Source: Frankiales bacterium | GTDB taxonomy: Bacteria; Actinomycetota; Actinomycetes; Mycobacteriales; SCTD01 | Assembly (NCBI GenBank): GCA_025464795.1 | Contig: JAODNB010000099.1 | Coordinates: forward strand, 1 to 17,907 | DNA: 17,907 bases | Direction of reading: 5' to 3' | Shown here: positions 13,539-17,907 of the stretch, in pieces | Numbering within the stretch: the first letter of the stretch is position 1 | Layout of the letters: the number at the start of each line of letters is the position of its first letter | The notes under the pieces: model-generated | What the model saw: the letters and a program-made list of their open reading frames with translations, nothing else | What the model was told of the DNA's origin: nothing | Databases searched by the model: none | Made by a program: the position numbers and the translations under genes

Positions 13539-15377
13539 ATGTGCGGCATCGTGGGCTACGTCGGCCAGCAGGACGCCCTCGAGGTCGTCCTGGCGGGCCT
13601 CAGGCGACTGGAGTACCGCGGCTACGACAGCGCGGGCGTCGCGATCCTGAGCCCGGACGGGCACCTCGCGGTCGAGCGCAAGGCGGGCAAGCTGGCGAAC
13701 CTGGAGAAGGAGCTCAGCGAGGTCTCCCTCCCAGGCACACTTGGCATCGGGCACACGCGCTGGGCGACTCACGGGCCGCCCACCGACCGCAACGCGCACC
13801 CGCACGTGGACTGCTCCGGGGACGTTGCCGTGGTGCACAACGGGACCATCGAGAACTTCGAGGTCCTGGTCCGCGGTCTGGAGGACCGCGGCCACCGGCG
13901 CACGAGCGACACCGACACCGAGGCCGTGGCCCACCTGGTCGAGGAGAGGTACGAGGCTCTCGGGGGCGACCTGGCCGCCACCGTCCGCTCGATCTGCAAG
14001 GACCTCGAAGGCTCTTTCGTGCTCGTCGTGGCCCACAAGGCCGAGCCAGACCTCGTCGTCGCCGCCCGTCGCAACCTCCCGCTCGTCATCGGCCTGGGCG
14101 ACGGCGAGAACTTTCTCGGCAGCGATGTCACGGCCTTCATCGCCCACACCCGCGAGGCCCGAGCCGTCGACCAGGACCAGGTCGTGGAGCTGCGACGCTC
14201 CGGCGTGACGGTCACCGACCTGGAGGGCACGGTCGTCGAGGGCGACAGCTACCACGTCGACTGGGACACCGACGCCGCCGAGAAGGACGGTCACGAGTTC
14301 TTCATGCTGAAGGAGATCGAGGAGCAGCCGGAGGCGATCCGCGCGACCCTCGGCGGCCGCATGCAGGAGGACGGGCTGCTCCACCTCGACGAGCTCTCGA
14401 TGAGCGACCAGGACATCCGCGACATCGAGCAGGTCGTGATCATCGGGTGCGGTTCGGCCTACCACTCGGGCCTCGTCGGCAAGTACGCCCTCGAGCGCTG
14501 GTCGCGGCTCCCTGTCCAGGTCGAGATGGCTTCGGAGTTCCGCTACCGCGACCCCGTGATCGGCCGGTCGACGCTGGTCATCGCGGTATCGCAGTCCGGC
14601 GAGACGGCCGACACCCTGGAGGCCGTGCGCCACGCTCGCCACCTCCGCGCCAAGGTGCTCGCCGTCACGAATACCGTCGGCTCGACCATCAGCCGCGAGA
14701 GCGACGCTGCCCTCTACACCCGAGGCGGCCCGGAGGTCGCGGTCGCCTCCACCAAGGCCGTCATGACGCAGATGACGGCGATGTACCTCGTGGGTCTCTA
14801 CCTCGCCCAGGTCCGCGGCACCCGTGACCCCGACGAGGTCCGTGCCCACCTCGCCGACCTGCGGGAGATCCCCGACCTCGTCCAGGAGGTCATCGACCGC
14901 ATGGGTCCGGTACGGGCCCTTGCCAAGCAGCTCGCCGGCTCCGAGCGCGTGCTGTTCCTCGGTCGGCACGTCGGTTACCCGATGGCGCTCGAGGGCGCGC
15001 TGAAGCTCAAGGAGCTCGCGTACGTCAGCGCCGAGGGCTTCCCTGCCGGGGAGATCAAGCACGGCCCGATCGCCCTCATCGAGGACGGCACGCCGGTCGT
15101 CATCATCGCGCCGCGGCACGCCCTGCAGGCCAAGCTCATCAACAACGTCCAGGAGGTACGGGCCCGAGGCGCTCGCACCATCGTCATCGCGACCGATGGC
15201 GACGAGGCGGTCACGCCCTACGCCGACACGGTGATCCGCATCCCCGACACGAAGTCGCTCCTGACCCCGCTCCTGACCATCGTCCCGTTGCAGGTCCTGT
15301 CGGCAGCGGTGGCGATGGCGCGTGGCCTCGACGTCGACCAGCCCCGCAACCTCGCCAAGTCGGTCACCGTCGAATGA
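13539..15377 (+). CDS. glmS: Glutamine--fructose-6-phosphate aminotransferase (isomerizing)
   Basis: GlmS makes glucosamine-6-phosphate from fructose-6-phosphate and glutamine, the committed step to UDP-GlcNAc. The protein has 612 residues, the family norm. The glutaminase domain starts with nucleophile Cys2 (MCGIVGYVG) and includes RRLEYRGYDSAG, GIGHTRWATHG and HNGTIENF. Two SIS sugar-isomerase domains follow: GCGSAYHSG at about 303-311 and VSQSGETADTLEA around S351-E355. The C-terminal decapeptide NLAKSVTVE carries the active-site lysine K607. Its stop overlaps the acpS start by 4 bases (ATGA). No glmS ribozyme is present in the 9-base gap upstream. glmM, the next enzyme, is about 5.6 kb upstream. 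Confidence 0.98.
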   Translation: MCGIVGYVGQQDALEVVLAGLRRLEYRGYDSAGVAILSPDGHLAVERKAGKLANLEKELSEVSLPGTLGIGHTRWATHGPPTDRNAHPHVDCSGDVAVVHNGTIENFEVLVRGLEDRGHRRTSDTDTEAVAHLVEERYEALGGDLAATVRSICKDLEGSFVLVVAHKAEPDLVVAARRNLPLVIGLGDGENFLGSDVTAFIAHTREARAVDQDQVVELRRSGVTVTDLEGTVVEGDSYHVDWDTDAAEKDGHEFFMLKEIEEQPEAIRATLGGRMQEDGLLHLDELSMSDQDIRDIEQVVIIGCGSAYHSGLVGKYALERWSRLPVQVEMASEFRYRDPVIGRSTLVIAVSQSGETADTLEAVRHARHLRAKVLAVTNTVGSTISRESDAALYTRGGPEVAVASTKAVMTQMTAMYLVGLYLAQVRGTRDPDEVRAHLADLREIPDLVQEVIDRMGPVRALAKQLAGSERVLFLGRHVGYPMALEGALKLKELAYVSAEGFPAGEIKHGPIALIEDGTPVVIIAPRHALQAKLINNVQEVRARGARTIVIATDGDEAVTPYADTVIRIPDTKSLLTPLLTIVPLQVLSAAVAMARGLDVDQPRNLAKSVTVE

Positions 15378-15724
15378 TCGTGGGCGTGGGCATCGACATC
15401 TGCGAGGTCGCTCGGCTCGCCCGGGCTCTCGAGCGCACCCCCGCCCTCATGGACCGGCTCTTCACCCCTGCGGAACAGGACGTGCAGAAGCTCGAGTCGC
15501 TCGCGGCCCGGTTCGCCGCCAAGGAGGCCGTGGCGAAGGTGCTCGGCGCTCCCGGGCTGCCGTTCAACGAGGCTGAGGTCGTGTCCGCGGACAACGGCAG
15601 GCCGTCGCTCGTGATGCACGGCGCTGTCGCCGAGGCGGCTGCTGCGGCCGGCATCACGCGCTGGCACTTGTCGCTGTCCCACGACGGAGGCATGGCCACG
15701 GCCATGGTGATCGGCGAGTCATGA
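15374..15724 (+). CDS. acpS: Holo-[acyl-carrier-protein] synthase
   Basis: AcpS transfers 4'-phosphopantetheine from CoA to a serine of acyl carrier protein, switching on fatty acid synthesis. The protein has 116 residues, the short AcpS type. The Mg2+/CoA-binding motif GVGIDICE (Asp8) is at the N-terminus. The second motif is RFAAKEAVAKVLGA (Glu51), and the C-terminal strand WHLSLSHDGGMATAMVI is typical. ATG 15374 overlaps the glmS stop and the TGA stop overlaps the nnr start, both as ATGA, so glmS-acpS-nnr is one translationally coupled run. Confidence 0.96.
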   Translation: MIVGVGIDICEVARLARALERTPALMDRLFTPAEQDVQKLESLAARFAAKEAVAKVLGAPGLPFNEAEVVSADNGRPSLVMHGAVAEAAAAAGITRWHLSLSHDGGMATAMVIGES

Positions 15725-17133
15725 AGACCGCGCACACGGTGGCGCAGGTCCGGGCGGCGGAAGAGCCGCTGCTCGCCGCCGGCGTGCCGCTGATGGCTCA
15801 AGCGTCGACAGGCCTTGCCGTGGCGGTGGCGCGCCGACTTCCCTTCGTCTACGGCGCTCGGGTGGTGCTCCTCGTCGGCTCGGGCAACAACGGGGCGGAC
15901 GCCCTGTGGGCCGGGGCGTGGCTTGCCCGCCGCGGGGCGGCCGTCGTCGCCGTGCTCGCAGCAGACCCGGTGCAGGACGCCATGCAGGTGTTCCTGCGGG
16001 CGGGGGGCCGTCTCGGTACGGCTGACGCGCTCGAGGGGGCGGACGTCACCGTCGACGGGTTGGTCGGCATCGGCGGTCGGGGTGCGCTGCGTCCCGAGGC
16101 GGCAGCGCTCGTCTCGCGGCTCGACGGCTTCGTCGTTGCCGTCGACGTACCGTCCGGCGTCGACGCGGACACCGGCGCCGTCGAGGGCGCGGCCGTGCGG
16201 GCCGACCTGACCGTGACCTTCGGGTGCCTCAAGCCGGGGTTGCTGATCGCCCGCGACCACGTCGGCGACCTGGAGCTCGTCCCGCTGCCGTACGTCCTTC
16301 CGAACGCCTCCCTCACCGCGCTGGAGGCTGCGGACGTGGCGGGGTTGCTGCCGTCGCCCGAGCGCGCTGCCGACAAGTTCTCGCGCGGGGTGCTCGGCGT
16401 CGCTGCCGGGTCGCAGACCTACACGGGAGCGGCCGTCCTCTCGGTCGGGGCGGCGATCCGGGCGGGCGCGGGCATGGTGCGCTTCGCCGGTGCTCCCCAC
16501 GCAGCCGAGCAGGTGCGCGCCGCGTGGCCGGAGGCTGTCGTCTCTGAGGCGTCCGGCGCAGGGGTCGTCGAGGTGGGACGGGTCCAGGCCTGGGTCCTCG
16601 GTCCAGGACTGGGCGTCGATGCCTCCAAGGCGGAGGAGACCGTCGAGTGCGTGCTCGCGCAGGACGTGCCTGTGCTGGTGGACGCCGACGCCCTCACCCT
16701 CTGCGCCCAGCGGCCCTCGTGGTTGCGCGACCGCACCGCCCCCACCCTGCTGACCCCCCACGACCGCGAGTACGCGCGCTTCGGCCGCGAGGTGGGCGAC
16801 GACCGCATCGGCGCAGCGCGCCGCCTGGCCCGCGAGCTCGGCGTCCACGTGCTGCTCAAGGGCGACGCGACCGTGGTCGTCGGACCCGACGGTCCGGCGC
16901 GGGTGAACACCACCGGCTCGGCCGTGCTCGCGACCGCGGGGGCGGGAGACGTCCTCGCTGGGGGCATCGGGGCGCTGCTCGCGCAAGGGCTTTCCCTGCT
17001 GGACGCGGCGTCCGTCGGCGCCTACCTGCACGGGCGCGCTGGGGCGCTGTCTGCGGCCGGAGCGACGACCAGCGCCGGCCGGGTCCTCGAGGCGTGGCCT
17101 GACGCCGTGCGCGAGGCCCGTGCGGGACACTGA
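15721..17133 (+). CDS. nnr: Bifunctional NAD(P)H-hydrate epimerase / ADP-dependent NAD(P)H-hydrate dehydratase
   Basis: This enzyme repairs NADH and NADPH damaged by hydration: the N-terminal half interconverts the R and S epimers, and the C-terminal half dehydrates S-NAD(P)HX with ADP. Of 470 residues, the YjeF-type epimerase domain is about 1-215, with GSGNNGADAL (D60) and VDVPSGVDADTG (142-152). The ribokinase-like dehydratase domain follows, with the region around SQTYTGAAVLS, TPHDREYARFG and NTTGSAVLATAGAGDVLAGG (D410). The first motif reads NNGAD rather than the more common NNGGD, a mild change. It is coupled to acpS by a 4-base overlap and followed by alr, the common actinobacterial order. 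Confidence 0.95.
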   Translation: MKTAHTVAQVRAAEEPLLAAGVPLMAQASTGLAVAVARRLPFVYGARVVLLVGSGNNGADALWAGAWLARRGAAVVAVLAADPVQDAMQVFLRAGGRLGTADALEGADVTVDGLVGIGGRGALRPEAAALVSRLDGFVVAVDVPSGVDADTGAVEGAAVRADLTVTFGCLKPGLLIARDHVGDLELVPLPYVLPNASLTALEAADVAGLLPSPERAADKFSRGVLGVAAGSQTYTGAAVLSVGAAIRAGAGMVRFAGAPHAAEQVRAAWPEAVVSEASGAGVVEVGRVQAWVLGPGLGVDASKAEETVECVLAQDVPVLVDADALTLCAQRPSWLRDRTAPTLLTPHDREYARFGREVGDDRIGAARRLARELGVHVLLKGDATVVVGPDGPARVNTTGSAVLATAGAGDVLAGGIGALLAQGLSLLDAASVGAYLHGRAGALSAAGATTSAGRVLEAWPDAVREARAGH

Positions 17134-17153
17134 CGCCCGTGAGCCGCCCGTGA
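17126..17153 (+). promoter_or_regulatory. Candidate -10 and four-codon mini-ORF in front of alr
   Basis: GACACT (17126-17131) is a weak -10-like box overlapping the nnr stop. Seven bases later a GTG (17139) opens the frame GTG AGC CGC CCG TGA, whose stop overlaps the alr GTG at 17150 as GTGA. This could be a short coupled leader ORF, or a one-base indel splitting the natural alr N-terminus (Met-Ser-Arg-Pro joined to Val-Arg-Ser). Confidence 0.3.
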
Positions 17154-17907
17154 GATCCGCCGCCCGCATCGACCTCGATGCGCTCCGGGACAACGTCGCC
17201 GCCCTTCGCACGCACGTCGGCAGCGCGCAGGTGATGGCTGTCGTCAAGGCTGACGGCTACGGCCACGGCCTCGTGCCGAGCGCTCGAGCGGCAGTGCGCG
17301 GCGGAGCGACGTGGCTCGGCGTCGCGTTCCTCGAAGAGGCCCTCGCCCTGCGCGCCGCCGGGTTGACCGAGCCCGTCCTCGCCTGGTTGTTCTCTCCCTC
17401 GGAGGACCTGAGGCCTGCGGTCGCCGCGGGGATCGACCTGGGGGTGTACGACCTCGCAGAGCTGGCCCGTGCCCAGGTCGCTGCGGAGCGCAGCGATCGG
17501 GTCGCCAGGATCCAGCTCAAGCTCGACTCCGGGCTGTCCCGCGGAGGCGCCACCACGGACACGTGGGCAGAGCTCTGCGAGGCCGCCGCCAAGGCGCAGG
17601 CCGAGGGCACGGTTGTCGTCTCCGGAGTGTGGAGCCACCTCGCGTTCGGCGAGCTCGGTCCACAGCACCCGCAGAACCTGAAGCAGGCTGCGGTCTTCGC
17701 CGAAGCGCTCGAGGTCGCGACGGCGAAGGGCCTCCAGCCGGAGGTGCGCCACCTGGCGAACTCCGGTGCGCTGCTGACCTCGCCGACGACGCACTACGAC
17801 CTCGTCCGCGCAGGCATCGCGATCTACGGGCTGCCCCCCGTGGCGACCGCGGTGCCGCTGCGGCCGGTCATGTCCCTGGTGTCGGAGGTGGCGCTCACGA
17901 AGCGGGT
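17150..17907 (+). CDS. alr: Alanine racemase (3' end missing)
   Basis: Alr interconverts L- and D-alanine with pyridoxal phosphate and supplies D-alanine for peptidoglycan. The frame is open to the window end: 252 complete codons of an expected 360-390. The PLP lysine is K33 in VVKADGYGHG. The N-terminal barrel continues with KLDSGLSRGG, WSHLAFGE, LANSGALL and RAGIAIYGL, all standard PLP-phosphate and substrate-side motifs, up to RPVMSLVSEV. The C-terminal domain carrying the second catalytic base, a tyrosine, lies outside the window. GTG 17150 gives the start VRSAARIDLDALRDN; no Shine-Dalgarno is seen. The gene follows nnr after 16 bases and fits the envelope-precursor role of glmM and glmS. 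Confidence 0.93.
   Translation, partial: MRSAARIDLDALRDNVAALRTHVGSAQVMAVVKADGYGHGLVPSARAAVRGGATWLGVAFLEEALALRAAGLTEPVLAWLFSPSEDLRPAVAAGIDLGVYDLAELARAQVAAERSDRVARIQLKLDSGLSRGGATTDTWAELCEAAAKAQAEGTVVVSGVWSHLAFGELGPQHPQNLKQAAVFAEALEVATAKGLQPEVRHLANSGALLTSPTTHYDLVRAGIAIYGLPPVATAVPLRPVMSLVSEVALTKR

Noticed and set aside
11316..15119. A 1267-residue open frame on the minus strand opposite pepN and glmS
   Set aside because: Same GC-driven artefact: no domain, and skewed composition (Arg, Val, Asp, Leu, His). The + strand genes have intact active sites.

Overview
The window comes from a high-GC Gram-positive bacterium (Actinomycetota). The evidence is very GC-rich DNA with strong G/C third positions, GTG starts, hairpin terminators without a U tract, -10 boxes lying almost on the start codon (leaderless genes), and the gene order rpsD-rpoA-rplQ-truA ... 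rplM-rpsI-glmM ... glmS-acpS-nnr-alr. The genus cannot be fixed from the sequence alone. All 14 protein genes are on the + strand. The first (rpsD) and last (alr) are cut by the window ends. No tRNA, rRNA, CRISPR array, insertion sequence or phage gene was seen, and no gene-free stretch exceeds 300 bases.

Region 1 (1-3467) is the end of the ribosomal protein/RNA polymerase alpha cluster: rpsD (30S protein S4), rpoA (alpha subunit), rplQ (50S protein L17 with a long Ala/Glu/Pro tail) and truA (tRNA pseudouridine synthase). Strong hairpins follow rpsD, rpoA and rplQ, and a smaller one sits in the rpoA leader. Region 2 (3529-5612) is an ABC-F ATPase overlapping a GNAT acetyltransferase by 4 bases. 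The pair lies between truA and rplM, which are often neighbours in actinobacteria. Region 3 (5622-6630) is rplM-rpsI (L13-S9) with its own promoter, a structured leader and a terminator.

Region 4 (6661-17907) makes cell-envelope precursors: glmM and glmS (the amino-sugar route to UDP-GlcNAc), acpS (activation of acyl carrier protein), nnr (NAD(P)HX repair) and alr (D-alanine for peptidoglycan). Two genes of other character lie between glmM and glmS: a large secreted galactose-oxidase-type copper-radical enzyme, and a cytoplasmic M1 aminopeptidase (pepN).

The galactose-oxidase homologue (8065-11067) is the most interesting object. The three-domain plan of the fungal enzyme is recognisable: a carbohydrate-binding F5/8C (CBM32-like) domain, a seven-bladed Kelch domain and a C-terminal E-set domain. 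Here the first domain is present three times in tandem, joined by Thr/Pro-rich linkers. All copper and radical ligands are present at nearly the spacing known from the fungal enzyme, while two sugar-pocket positions differ. The rest of the window is largely conserved housekeeping genes.
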